DNA from: Kitagawia praeruptora
Lineage: Eukaryota; Streptophyta; Magnoliopsida; Apiales; Apiaceae
DNA: 64,000 nucleotides
Assembly (NCBI GenBank): GCA_037693485.1
Contig: CM075354.1
Span: 66,635,501 to 66,699,500, forward strand
Direction: 5' to 3'
The position numbers and the translations under genes are program-made. The notes under the pieces are model-generated. The model searched no databases and was not told where the DNA came from. It saw only the letters and a list, made by a program, of their open reading frames with translations. Of this stretch, positions 35,418 to 47,193 are shown one piece after another; within the stretch, counting starts at the first letter, position 1, and the number at the start of each line of letters is the position of its first letter.

Positions 35418-36322
35418 CACCTCCCGAACCAGAGCAAGCAGAAAACTCCCAGGGTTCCCAGCATTCTCATCGGTCCAGGAGATCTGTCTTCGACCGGATT
35501 GGGGACAAAGGCAAAGAAAAGCAAGCAGCCAATAAGGCTCAGAGCAAAAACCAGGAAGTTGAGAAACTCAAAAAGCTGGCCGGATGAAAGGAGCAGATAA
35601 GATAGGAGGAAGAAGCAAAACTTGAACTCAAAATCCAGAAAAGGATTCAGGAAGAAGAGGACCGGATCTTGAGGAGGTCCGGATCTAAGAGAATTCTGAG
35701 TGAAGTCAGTCCGGAAGTCATCTCAGATGAAGACGAGCCCGAAGACAACTTAATGCAAATGATTCATGAGCTACAGAAAAAAGTGGGACAAGACTCTGGA
35801 CTCAAGATAGAGGGGACTCTGACTCCGTTTAGCCGATCTCTAGAAGCTATCCCCAGACAAAAGAACTTGAAGCATTACAACTTCGACTCCTTCGATGGGT
35901 TGGGAGACCCGGAAGAGCATGTTAATTACTTTGAGCAGATTGCCCTCATCTACTACTACAACGACATAACCAAATGCAGGTTCTTCGCATCTACTTTAAA
36001 AGGGGGGGCTCAGAGGTGGTTAAGTCGAATTCCTTCCCGAAGCATTCACTCCTGGAAAGAATTCCGCGAGTCCTTTATGAAGAGATTCAGAGCTAACCGG
36101 ACACATGAGTTACACATGTGCCATCTGGAGACTATTCGCCAAAACGATAATGAATCTCTTGCAGATTATATGAAGCGATTCCAGGAAGCAATAAACAAAG
36201 TCTCGCGCTTGGATGAGCGTGAAGCTCTTAGCATCTTCTGGAGGAATCTAGACCCGAACCAAAACGAAAGATATGTCTATGAGTTGATTAACAAAGAACC
36301 TAAAAGTCTGGCCGCAGCATAG
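35418..36322 (+). pseudogene. Gag of element C, capsid part
   Basis: Continues the gag frame after the solo LTR. There is a Pro- and Ser-rich linker, a Lys/Glu coiled-coil stretch with TGA 35585 and TAG 35603, then the capsid core. Recognisable pieces are HYNFDSFDGLGDPEEHVNYF, FFASTLKGGAQRWLSRIP and NDNESLADYMKRFQ. It ends at TAG 36320 in the same phase as the next segment. The three stops are single codons in an otherwise continuous frame. Confidence 0.85.
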
Positions 36323-36325
36323 TCC

Positions 36326-37576
36326 ATGGCTGCACGATTTATCAAAGAAAATGAAGTTCTGCAGGCAATGAGAATGACCCGCCAAGGAAATTCTTCACAC
36401 CGAACTACCAACGACGATCGCTCTCGGGGTGGTTATCAACCTAACAAGAGGTTTAAGCCTAACAGACAAACCAATTATATCCAGAATTCGCAACCATCAG
36501 TCTTTGAAAGAATCTTAGAGCCCGCTACAGTAATTGCTAATCCAGACTCCAAGCCCACTAAACCACCCAAAGCTGAACCAAAGCCAGAGCCTGAGTGGAC
36601 TTCGCTCAGCCGCACCCGGGCTGATATTCTGAAAGAAGTCCGGGATAAACCATACTTTTATCCGCCCAAGCCGATGATCACTGCCTCGGAGAAGCGTCCT
36701 ACGCACAAGCAATGTGACTATCATGGGACCCATGATCATACAATAGAAAACTACTTATCTCTTAAGTACTTCATCGAAGATCAAATCAAAAGAGGAAACA
36801 TGGGGCAGTACATAGCTCGAAAAACAACGGAAAAAGAAACGGGAAAGAAGCATGTGGTCAACGTGGTAATGGGGGGATCCAACTCTCCTCCCCCTAGTCC
36901 GGATTCAGGCGATGAAGTAATGTTGATCCAGTCCTTTCCCGAACAAGTGATAACTTTCAGCAATGCTGACTTTGAAGGTGTCGATCCCAATCACAATGAA
37001 GCTTTGGTGGTTAGCCTAGATGTGGCTGAGAACGAAGTCAAAAGAATCTTGGTTGATAATGGATCCTCAGTCAACATTATCTTCAAACATACATTCGATA
37101 GAATGCAGCTGGGCAGTGTAAGAATGAATGAATGGAAAGAAGACCCACTCTTCGGATTTGGGAACAACTTAGTACCAATCCAAGGGACACTATACCTGCC
37201 TGTTCAATTCGGAACTCTCCTGAAGCAAGTCACTCATCTGGTGAAGTTCTACGTCATCAATACCCCGTCTTCTTACAACATGATCCTCGACCGTCCGGCG
37301 TTAACAAAGCTTCGGGCAATAACCTCCACTCATCATCTAAAGTTTAAATTTCCCACTCCATCAGGAGTTGGGGAAGTCAAAGGTGACTCTAAAATCGCTG
37401 GTCGTTGTTATGGCCAAGCGTTGATCATGGCGGAAACGGATCCGGAAAACAAACGAAAAGCATCCTTATATCACAAGAACTTGAGCCGAAAGAAGCACAG
37501 AGCTTACTTCAAAAGGAGCCTAGACATGAAGTCCAAAATATTGAAAGCATGGAAGCTCAGACTAAAGAAGAACTGA
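36326..37576 (+). pseudogene. Gag C-terminus and protease of element C
   Basis: Same phase as the capsid part. AARFIKENE, a basic linker and a zinc-knuckle-like CDYHGTHDHTIENY are seen; the usual final Cys is Tyr. Then a Pro-rich spacer and the protease motif LVDNGSSVNIIF (about 37052), followed by a complete core to LKFKFPTPSG (about 37345). The phase changes near 37460, where the RT frame takes over. The active-site triplet is D-N-G here where Tat proteases mostly have D-G-G or D-T-G. Confidence 0.8.
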
Positions 37577-38802
37577 TTGCTAAAGCCAGAGATTACCTGG
37601 AAACAAACACTCAGGCCCGAGTTCAGCAATTTGTTTCAAAGAAAGATCTTGGTAAGGTCGAATTGGCGGTTGAGACCGAGATGGTCGAGTTGGAAGAAGG
37701 CAACCCGGCTCGAAAGATAAATATAGGATCCGGACTGGACCCAACATTCAGGAAAAGCCTGGTGCAACTCCTCAGGAAGTATGCGGACGTCTTTGCCTGG
37801 AGTCCGGAGGAAATGCTCGGACTCGACGAATCTGTGGCCATGCACAGCCTTGATGTCAATCCTAACAGGAAGCCAATAAAGCAGAAAAGAAGGAACTTTG
37901 ATCCGGACCGACAAAAGGCGATTGATGAAGAGGTTGAAAAGCTCCTCAAGGCAGGAATAATTTGTGAAATAAAGTATCCGGACTGGATGGCCAACGTAGT
38001 CCTGGTTAAGAAACCCAACGGCAAATGGAGAATGTGTGTTGACTATACCGATCTGAATGTCGCATGCCCCAAAGATCCATATCCTCTTCCAAGCATAGAT
38101 CAGCTCATTAATGCCACTGCGGGGCATGTGATGTTCAGCTTCATGGACGCATTCTCCAGCTACAACCAAATCAAGATGAATCCGGCTGACATAGCCAAAA
38201 TCGCTTTCATAACTCATAGAGCCGTTTATGCATACAAGTACATGCCATTTGGATTAATAAACGCTGGGTCATCCTACCAAAGGGCAATGGTGGAGATTTT
38301 CAAAGATCAGCTGGGTCGGAACTTGGAGTCTTATGTGGATGATATGATAGCTAAGTCAAAATCAGTTGAGGAGCATGTTCCAGACTTACAGGAGTGTTTC
38401 GAGAATTTGAGGAAGCACGAGATGAAATTGAACCCGGAAAAGTGCACCTTCGGGGTAGTAGCCGGAAAATTCTTGGGATTCATGATCAGTCAAAGGGGAA
38501 TCGAAGCCAATCCGGAAAAAATTAAAGCAATAATGGAGATGGAGCCGCCCCGGACTCAGAAAGAAATCCAGAAGCTGGCAGGCTCTTTAGCGGCCCTAAG
38601 GCGATTAATCCCAAAGTTGGCCGAACGGTGCTTGCCCTTCTTCAAGCTGCTTAAAGGGGCGAAAAACAAAAGAGAAATTAACTGGAGTCCGGATTGCCAG
38701 AGAGCCTTCGACTCTATAAAACAGTTCTTATCATCACCACCAATTCTATCAAAAGCTGAGTCAGGGGAACCATTGTCTCTTTACTTAGCTGCAGGACCAT
38801 AG
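37470..38802 (+). pseudogene. Reverse transcriptase of element C
   Basis: Open from the protease linker to TAG 38800. Landmarks are KWRMCVDYTDLN (about 38025), the active site YVDDM (about 38332), GFMISQRGIEANPEKI and the connection domain with RNase H start (LYLAAGP). FSSYNQI replaces the usual FSGYNQI. One base appears missing near 38845, after which the RNase H frame continues from 38850. The natural start is the Gag-Pol start, not an ATG inside this segment. Confidence 0.88.
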
Positions 38803-38849
38803 GCTGTGGGGGCAGCCCTGATCAGGGAACATGAAGGACAACAGAACCA

Positions 38850-40907
38850 GTGTATTATGTCAGTCAAGTACTGAAAGATGTGAAGACCAGATACCCAAAC
38901 TTGGAAAAATTTGCTTTTGCTCTGGTGACAGCTTCAAGAAAGCTAAGGCATTATTTCCAAGGGAAAGAAATCAAAGTCATAACTGACCAGCCTCTGAGAA
39001 GAATAATTCATAAACCAGATGTATCCGACAGACTCGTCAATTGGGCTGTTGAGTTAAGCCAGTTCCAACTCACGTTCGTACCTCGAACGGCAATCAAAGC
39101 TCAAGTGTTAGCTAATTTTATTGTGGAATGTTCTTTCCCTAAACTCCAAACTAGTCCCATGATCGTGGATCCGGGAAAAGAAGAAGATGATTCAGACCCG
39201 GAGGCTTGGTCTTTGTACGTTGACGGATTCTCAACAAGAGAGAGATCCGGGACAGGATTAGTTTTGAAAAGTCCCCAGGGATTTCAAATACAGCAAGCCA
39301 TAGCCTTCAAATTCTTAGCAACAAATAACCAGTCCGAGTACGAGGCACTCTTGGCCGGACTCCGGTTGGCCAGGTCCTTGAGGGTCCAGAGCCTGAACGT
39401 TTATAGTGACTCCCAGATTGTGGTGAAGCAGACTAAAGGAGAATATATCGCCAAGGATCCCAGGCTAGCTCAGTACCAAGCCCTGGTTAAAAGTTACCTG
39501 GCTACGATCCCAAGGTTTGAAATGATTCAGATAAACAAAGAAGAAAATGCAGAGGCCGATGCATTGTCAAAGCTATTACAGAATGACGCTGAGTTGGACA
39601 GCTCGGTTTACTTTGAAGAGATTGAGAGACCCACCACTGAAAATGTTGAAGTGATGGAAATAGACGATCAACCTAACTAGATGACCCCATTGATTTCGTA
39701 TCTGGACAAAGGAGAATTACCCGAAAAAAAGAGTAAAGCTCAGAGACTCAAGGCCAAAGCTGCTAAGTTTTTCCTGGAAGAAGGACAATTCTATCGCAGA
39801 ACGTTCTCCAGTCCGGTCCTGAAATGTATTGGACCAGCCGAAGCCGAATACTGCCTGCAAGAGGTTCATGAGGGAATTTGTGGAGATCATTTATCCGCAA
39901 AGGCTCTAGCTTACAAAATAATAAGGCAAGGCTATTATTGGCCTACAATTCACAACGATGCGGTGGAGTTTGTCAGAAAATGCAAGAATTGTCAGTTGTT
40001 CAGCAATGTGCAAAGATAGAGTCCGGTTACGCCCTCTTCAGTCTTATCTCCAGTACCCTTTGCTGTTTAGGGAATCGACATCGTTGGTCCATTTCCTCGG
40101 GCCAAGGGTGATCTCAGGTACTTATTGGTGGCAATCGATTACATGACTAAATGGGCAGAAGCCAAAGCCATGAGAACTATAAATCAACAAGACTGCATCC
40201 GGTTCATGGATAACATAGTGATGAGGTTCGGGCTTCCTCAAAATCTAGTCTCTGATAATGGGCCTCAATTTGTCGGATCGGATTTTGAGAACTACCTGAA
40301 GGAGAGGGGCATCAAACATAAGAAGTCGTCGGTGGCATAGCCCCAAGGTAATGGACAAGTGGAAGTAACAAACCGAATTTTGCTAAGGGGGATAGAAAAG
40401 AGACTTCAGGAGTGCAAAAACAAGTGGCCCGAAGAACTTCCTAACATGCTCTGGGCATACAGGACTAGTCCCCGAACAAGCACTGGCGAAACATCCTTCA
40501 AGCTGGCTTATGGGATCGAAGCGATGCTCCCGATAGAATTGGGTTCGCCCTCTCACAGGGTTATTAACTTTGAAGAGATTGCAAATGAGGAAGGGCTCCG
40601 AATCAATCTAGATCTAGTTGACGAGGTCAGGGACGAAGCGGTTGCAAGAATGGAAAAATATAAGGAGAAGACAAGAGAGTACTTTGGAAAGAAGGCCAGA
40701 GTCAAAAACTTTCAAGTTGGAGATCTAGTTTTGCGGGATACCGAGGCTTCGGATCCAACCAACACCGGAAAGCTCATTCCCAAATGGGAGGGTTCATATA
40801 AGGTCAAAGAAGTGCTTCGCCCGGGAACATACAAACTGGCCAACATGGATGAGTCCGAGGTCCCCAACACTTGGCACGGCCTCCGACTCCGAAAATTCTA
40901 CCAGTGA
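38850..40907 (+). pseudogene. RNase H - archaeal-type RNase H - integrase of element C
   Basis: One phase, with TAG at 39678, 40017, 40068 and 40338. The Ty3-type RNase H remainder (YYVSQVL...TDQPLRR) is followed by the archaeal-type RNase H with all four acidic residues: LYVDG, SEYEALLAG, YSDSQ and EADALSKL. Integrase shows the zinc finger (HEGICGDHLSAK...CKNCQLF), GIDIVGP, SDNGPQF and GNGQVEVTNR. It ends LRLRKFYQ at 40904, as in element B, without a chromodomain. The double RNase H places it in the Tat lineage. Confidence 0.92.
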
Positions 40908-41162
40908 GAAGAAGGTCAAGGCCCGAGTAACCAATCAAGGAGCTACTTCTGAGCCCAGAAAAGTCTTCAACAGATAGATTAGTCTCTGTAATGAAGCAAG
41001 AATAAGTTATTTGTAGTATGAATGTTTTGATTAATGAAAGTAGGCCTTGCCTTGTACTATCTATATTTCGTTGTAAGTTTAGTGTATCACTCACACACAC
41101 AAGTCCCTGGTCCGGAGCCATAGGCAAAATTGGAACTAGGGCAAAAGCAATATGCAACAACT
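40908..41162 (+). other. Short spacer after integrase of C
   Basis: Non-coding link between the integrase stop and the first tandem hairpin unit; nothing recognised. Confidence 0.5.
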
Positions 41163-41890
41163 ACTCTAGTCCGGGTCTGTTCCTACAAAACGATCCGGAC
41201 TGGGGGCAAAAACGAAAAATTCTCTAAGTAACTCAAAGCTATAAAGCTTTGGACTTAGCTAAAAACAACTACTCTAGTCCGGATCTGTTCCTACAAAACG
41301 ATCCGGACTCGGGGCGAAAACGAAAAATTCTATAAGTAACTCAAAGCTATCAAGCTTTGGACTTAGCTAAAAACAACTACTCTAGTCCGGATCTGTTCCT
41401 ACAAAATGATCCGGACTTGGGGCGAAAACAAAAAATTCTCTAAGTAACTCAAAGCTATCAAGCTTTGGACTTAGCTAAAAACAACTACTCTAGTCCAGAT
41501 CTATTCCTACAAAACGATCCGGATTGGGGTCGAAAACAAAATATTCTCTAAGTAACTCAAAGCTATAAAGCTTTGGACTTAGCTAAAAACAACTACTCTA
41601 GTCCGGATCTGTTCCTACAAAACGATCCGGAGTGGGGGCGAAAACGAAAAATTCTCTAAGTAAACGGACTTAGCTAAAAAACAAACACTTTAGTCTGGAT
41701 CATGTTCTACGAAACATATCCAGACTGGGGGGTGCAAACACCATTATAAGTAGCCCAAAGTCCGTGTACTTTGGACTTAGCTAAAAACAACTACTCTAGT
41801 CCGGATCATGTTCTACGAAACATATCCGAACTGGGAGCAAACACCATTTTTCTAATTAATTCAAAGCTATCAAGCTTTGGACTTAGCAAA
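41163..41890 (+). repeat. 108-bp tandem repeats with hairpin core, 3' zone of C
   Basis: ACTCTAGTCCGG starts at 41163, 41271, 41379, 41487 and 41595, exactly 108 bp apart; two more diverged units reach about 41890. Each core can pair AGTCCGGATC with GATCCGGACT around a 14-base loop. The unit near 41691-41730 has AGTCTGGAT / ATCCAGACT, a compensated pair change. Single modules of the same type recur near 42690, 42805, 42950, 46365 and 46445. Confidence 0.88.
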
Positions 41891-42158
41891 AAAAAAACTA
41901 AAGAAACCACTCTAATTTGGACAATTCATTGCTATAGATCCCGAGCTAGGGGCAAACGAGATACAAATTCAGACTATTATACTATCAAAAGCACTCGAGT
42001 TGAAACAATGAAATCAAGCACAAAGATGCAACAAACTCAAAATGGACGAAAAAGAAATGGAAACAAATGTTTATGGCTGTTTTTCAAGCCATTTTTATTA
42101 AGCAAGGGGAAGGGGAGGTACAACTGTTACCAAAATTCAAAACATAAAGAGATTATAT

Positions 42159-42383
42159 TTAAACGGCGGCAGCGCCAGAGCCACCAGCACCTTCCCCGCC
42201 GTTGCCAGGCCCGCGGCGCCCCCTCCCAGCTTGATCAGCCACCATCCTACGAAGAGCTAGAGCATCGTCGATCCTCTTGAGGATGACATCAATCTCGGCC
42301 ATGGTAGTGGGCCCGTCGAAAACCATGCCATCTACAATGATCTTGTTATTTTCGTAGTCATAGACAAGATTTCTGGGATCCAT
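42159..42383 (-). CDS. C antisense unit 2: 74-aa ORF with its own TATA box
   Basis: The minus-strand ATG 42383 (CCATGGAT context) opens an intact 74-codon frame. It starts MDPRNLVYDYENNKII, has a short amphipathic helix (IDVILKRIDDALALRRM), and ends in a Gly/Arg-rich tail (GRGRRGPGNGGEGAGG). TATAAATA lies about 95 bases upstream. It occupies the same place as antisense unit 2 of element B, nearer to integrase than the large antisense gene, but I see no convincing sequence match. The function is unknown. The GC-rich tail differs from the AT-rich surroundings. Confidence 0.55.
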   Translation of the reverse strand: MDPRNLVYDYENNKIIVDGMVFDGPTTMAEIDVILKRIDDALALRRMVADQAGRGRRGPGNGGEGAGGSGAAAV

Positions 42384-42475
42384 GGACAGGCGAATACAAA
42401 GAAAGAAAGAAAAAGAACTTTGGGAAGGCTTTGGAGAGAAGAAGTGAGATGCAGAAAATATAGGTGAAGAAGGAG

Positions 42476-42483
42476 TATTTATA
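42476..42483 (-). promoter_or_regulatory. TATA box of C antisense unit 2
   Basis: The minus strand reads CTCTCTATAAATACTCC, a canonical plant TATA box 93 bases from the ATG at 42383. Confidence 0.65.
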
Positions 42484-43200
42484 GAGAGGAAATAAGGGAG
42501 AGGTCAAGCGGTTCCAGTAATCAATGCATGGGAAACTGATAAAATATTAATGCTAGTCGACTACGCAAGGACCAAGGTGGTTGACTGTGGAAATCACAAT
42601 TTTCACGAAGTCCCTGGTGAATTCAACAAAGAACGAGGTAAACACAAAAGATTAAGAGAATGACATCTATCCTCACCACCACCCGGACTACATCTTTTGG
42701 AGTATACCCGGACTGGGGGGCAACTCTACAAAATCTCTGTAAGTAACTCAATGTTCTCAACGGCTGAATTTAGGAGAAAAGGCGTGAAACTTTTACCACC
42801 AATCCGGACTCAATTCTCTATCTCGAATCCGGCCTGGGGGGCAAATTTTAGAAGATTTCTCTAAGTTACTCGAGGTTTTTAAGCTTTGAACTTAAGAGAA
42901 GTTTTCAAAATTATAACAAGGTCCAAAATTAGTTCGCGGACCTGTTCAATCCGGATTACTTCCTACGCGAATAAGCCGAACTAGGGGCAGTGGCAACCCA
43001 ATCGAATTTATCCAAGCAGGAGTAAAAACACAAAGCAACATGAGTAAAAGAAATTTAGAAATATACGTTATAGAAAAATTAGCGTTCTGCAAGGGACCGA
43101 ACCAGCCGTATGGTTAGAAACATCCCCAAGCAAGTTCGATTACAAAAAATTAAAATTCAAGAGTACAACAATGACATTAGGATGAAAAAGGGTAGAGTAA
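42484..43200. other. Spacer with dispersed hairpin modules in C
   Basis: Non-coding. It holds three single modules of the CCGGACT...CCGGACTGGGGGGCAA type (about 42685, 42803, 42949) and runs to the end of the large antisense gene. Confidence 0.55.
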
Positions 43201-45582
43201 CTAGGCTGCAGGAGGATCTTCGGCAGGAGGGGCTTGATTGGTGATGTCTTTGTTTGGAGGCGGATCCTGAACATCCTCCTCATCTTCTTCCTCCTCATCA
43301 TCATCCGAACCCGATCCATCCTCGGAGTAGTATGGCACTGGATCTTTCCCAGTGGCGATGAAATGCTGCTCCGCTTCAATGAAGAGAGGTTGAAACTCGT
43401 CCCAGCTAGCTGACGAGGTTTCCTTTAACAACTTGTGTGCAACCACCCAAGCACGGCAAATTTTAGAAGCAGCCTTCTTTCCTAACTCCATGTAATACTC
43501 CTGAGAATGGCGGAATTCATCAATGATGAGGGCTGGTTCTTTATAACCTGCAAGCTTGGTCCGGAGCTGTTCAAGTTCCTTCTCGGCAGTCTGGGCCTGG
43601 GCTTCAGCATCATCAGCCTTTTTCTAGAGGGTTACGAGCTTTCCCTCGGACTCCTTAGCCTTCACTTGCAATTCTTCAACACTTTTCTTCAATTTGGAGT
43701 TGGCATGATCCAAATCAAATATTTGCATGTCTTTCTTCTCCAAGGCGGAAACCGCAGCCCGGGCCTCCTCAACAGTATCCAACTCCTTATTGCCCACTGC
43801 AAATAGCCCAGCCATCTCAGAACCCATCTGAACGATAAGATAAGCGGGTTAGAAAAGAATACTGTAAGCAAAGACGAAACCTAAAAGGGAAAGAAAATCT
43901 ACCTTCAACCAAGTACCCATCATCTCTTTGAACAAGGGGTTAAACCCCAAAGCCTGATAGCGCGCCCATTCCTCCTTATTGGGTAGATCTACGATAAATT
44001 GACTACATTTCTCAGCCTTGATTAGTGGCTCTTTCCCCGGACGGCTTGTTTGATTGGGACCGGAGACAGTACCAAATGTCTTAACAACCTCTGGCCCAGA
44101 AGGAGTAGAGCCCGGGGCAGGAGTTCCTGATGGTTTCCCCCCGGTGAGATCCACAACCACATTTGCAACATCTCCTCCCCGAACCCGTTTTGATCTCCTT
44201 TCGAGCCCACGAGACAATTCATCTTCGAGCTCTAGGGTGATAGATTTACCTTCCAGATTGGCCCCGGACTCTGAATACTGCTCGACACTCGCGTCCGTCT
44301 TGGAACTTTCCCCTTCGCCAGCTGTCCTCTTCTTTTTCCCTTTCCTCGAATGCTGATTTACCTTGTGTATACCACCTATTCCTTGCATGGCCATGGCCAG
44401 GCACGCCGTCTTAGCATCCAGAGCCTTCATTCTTTCTTTATGGTAAGGGCTGTATTGAGGTAAACCTGAAAAGAAGACGGGGCACAAAACAATCAGAACA
44501 ATCAACAAAGGGAAAGGAATATTCAAGATATAACTGATTACACACTACTTACATCCAAAGGAATGTAAAATTTCATGATCCATGAAGGAATGCCGAGTTG
44601 TTGAAACTCCTAAAGCCCTACAGAAGTCATGAACCTTTATCTAGGCGGTGCCTTCTAACTCATATTCCTGGAAGTTGCGACAGGCCTCAACCCGGAATAG
44701 AGGCATATAATCTATGTCTTCAAACTGCAGAAAGGCCCACTCCTCATGCCAACCCTTGAGGGAGGACATCATGGTAACAGGCATCACCCCTCCCTTCTTA
44801 AAACCACACCTTTGGTAGTTGAATCGGAGCTCATACAAGGGCACTAAAGTAGACTTGACCAAAGTAAAAATGTAATGGAAAAGCTTGAAGGTGGGAAGGA
44901 ATCCTTTGACATTACAACAACCAAGGAACCACATGATCCACTTGACTGCGTTCGGGGTAAGTTGGAATAAGGGGATTTCATATTGAAATTTATAGAGACA
45001 CTTGATAAATTGGTGACAGTGGGGGTTGTACCCAGACCTGAGGTGCTCCAGAGAAACTCCTACCAACCCGTCTCTGGGCCTATGGTATATTCGTTCGTGA
45101 GCTTCGGGCCACTTCCAAACAACTTTATCGTCTAGATGAAAACAAGACCTAAAACACTCATCTAGCTTGTCGGTATTTGCAATGTCCAACAAGGGTGCCA
45201 TGAGGGTGCTGGTTCCGGGGAGGTGTGATAATTCGGCATCCATAGAACACTTGTCGTAAAAAACAGGACCCCCAGAAGACATTTTATACACTTTGGATAA
45301 GTTCCTATAATACTCGTCCGGAACGGACATATCTTTTTGGACGAAGAAGAATTGGACATCTTTCCAGCGACCCTCAAACGTGCTAAGGGTCTCCCCCAGA
45401 GAAAGTTGCAGGGTAGGGAGCTCGTCCAAAGTAGTCTTTGGGAGTTTCCTAGTTCTTTTACTCATCGTAGAAGAAGAAGAGGAGCAAGGTTCGGATTCGG
45501 TAGAGGATTCTAAGTCCGAAGAAGAGCTAGAAGGTAAAAAGGAGGATAGGGGTCGTTTAGCCAATTGTTTCCTATATGCCAT
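43201..45582 (-). pseudogene. C antisense unit 1: spliced gypsy-type putative transposase-like gene
   Basis: Minus strand, ATG 45582. Exon 1 (44553-45582) has a Ser-rich acidic start and then a globular domain with YNPHCHQFIKCLYKFQ, PLFQLTPNAVKWIMWFLGCC and KGWHEEWAFLQFED. That pattern is that of the PF04195 putative gypsy-type family. It has one TAG at 44641. Intron 44466-44552 (GTAAGT...TTCAG). Exon 2 (43903-44465) carries basic nuclear-signal-like clusters (SRKGKKKR, RRSKRVR). Intron 43828-43902. Exon 3 (43201-43827) is a coiled coil with one TAG (43624), then an acidic tail. The three-exon plan equals that of B. With only two stops it is nearly open. Confidence 0.7.
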
Positions 45583-46150
45583 AAAACACTACACTACCCC
45601 GGATACCCACCAACAGCACACCCCCGAACCAAAAAACAAAAACAAAAACAAAAACAAAAACACAAATATCAGAAACACCCACACAAAACCGGAAATCAGA
45701 ATCAAAGATCTACGCAAATTGACACACATATATACATTCACAAAACAAAACATGAAACCCAGAAACTTCAAAACCCAGAAATTTCAAAAAACTTAAACAA
45801 CCACCACAGTCCCAAAACCGAAGATTCAGAAACCCAAAGCCTCAAACAACCCAAAAGCGAAACAATCACTATAATCCTAAATCCCAACAAATATAGTAAC
45901 ATGGATAGTAAGCAGTTATATAGACAATGGCATATGAACAGTTGGAACAAAAATAGTATCGAATTATTCTACACAAAGTTCAAGTACAGGCAAGAAAATT
46001 GAAGAAATAAGGAGAACAAAACGCTTACAATGCGGAAGAAGAAGCAGAAAAGCTCTCACCACCGATCGGTAACCAAGATTTTGAAGAGAAAAGAAGAGCG
46101 GAAAAGGTATACGGTAAAAGTGAAAAAGGGGGAGAAACACAATTGAAATA

Positions 46151-46158
46151 TACTTATA
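46151..46158 (-). promoter_or_regulatory. Candidate TATA box of C antisense unit 1
   Basis: The minus strand reads CTCTATAAGTATATTTC about 570 bases upstream of ATG 45582. A possible leader intron donor (ATTGTAAGCG) is near 46028; the matching acceptor was not settled. Confidence 0.45.
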
Positions 46159-46578
46159 GAGGAGTTAAAATGAATGAATGGAGGAGATTTGGCCACGTGG
46201 ACAGCCAAGATGGGCCTTGATTAAAACAAAAGAAGACGTCAAAAAAAGTAATCATGGCGGCACAGCTCACGAGAAGAATGGACAAGCTCTGGATATTCGA
46301 AATTATAAGGAAATATCAAAAAACACGCTGAGAAACGTTTCAAATCCACTAGCTTACAGCCCCAGATCATGTGCCCTACACACAATCCGGGCCTAGGAGG
46401 CAAGAAATACGGAATTTTTCTTCCAAGACAATCATACGGGAACTACAGCCCCGGATCATGTGCTCTACACACAATCCGGACATGGGAGGCAAGAAATATG
46501 GAATTTTTCTTCTCAGCTATTCAAAACAACGAGCATGGAAATTGAGGCTACTACTCCCCCATCCAGACAAATCTGCAT

Positions 46579-46595
46579 AGGGGAGTGGGGGCATA
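46579..46595 (+). other. Polypurine tract of C
   Basis: AGGGGAGTGGGGGCATA directly before the 3' LTR. The G run plus GCA matches the tails of the upstream hairpin modules. Confidence 0.8.
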
Positions 46596-47193
46596 TGATA
46601 GGATACTCTGTGTAGGCAACCTGAATTGCCGTCTGGGCCCACGACAGTTACCAAGTCCGGACTCGTGAAGTAACCCCAGTACGGGGTAATGGATCACGTG
46701 GCATCTCATGGCTCCCGTCACCATCAAAGGGTCCCAACCAAAAATGACAGCTAATGATTACAAATAATTGGCATAATCCAAGAAGGAGGATGTCACACTC
46801 AAAAAGGTGCCTGACACACTTTCCCACAATTATTCTCCTGGACAGGTGTTGGGCATCTAAGCACCCCAAGTGTCCTATCTACCTAGGATTGGACGCTCAT
46901 GATTAAAGGTACCAACCCCTAAACCCTAATCCTGGGCCTATAAATAGACCCAGAAAAGAAGGTTTGGGGGTTACATTCTTTTTTACACACTCTCGTATAC
47001 ACACACCCACCATATTTAGATACTCTTGTTCCTATCGTTCCTTCTCCTACGCCGTTACTTATTCTCACGCCGGAGGTGCCGCGGGTCCAAACCCCACTCC
47101 CGGCATTATTTTGCAGAGTCCCAACCACCATCTACACCGCATTCCAGGCGTGGGACGGCGGAGGAGACACCGGATCGGAATATAGAGTTATCA
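46596..47193 (+). repeat. 3' LTR of element C (598 bp)
   Basis: Matches 29184-29780 with about 20 differences and one length change; followed by CAATG. Confidence 0.95.

Larger units (their letters stand above)
45583..46595. other. Leader/promoter zone of the antisense gene and 3' end of C
   Basis: A/C-rich sequence next to the antisense start, then two hairpin modules (about 46360-46400 and 46445-46490) and the polypurine tract. Confidence 0.5.
29184..47193 (+). mobile_element. Element C: Tat-lineage Ty3/gypsy retrotransposon with nested solo LTR
   Basis: LTRs at 29184-29780 and 46596-47193 begin TGATA and end TATCA. CAATG flanks both sides (29179-29183 and 47194-47198). The 18.0-kb span includes a 4963-bp solo LTR; without it the element is about 13.0 kb. 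The order is PBS, gag, PR, RT, RNase H, archaeal-type RNase H, INT, tandem hairpin repeats, two minus-strand units, PPT. The LTRs differ at roughly 20 of 597 positions, including several transversions, so C is somewhat older than B. Confidence 0.93.
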
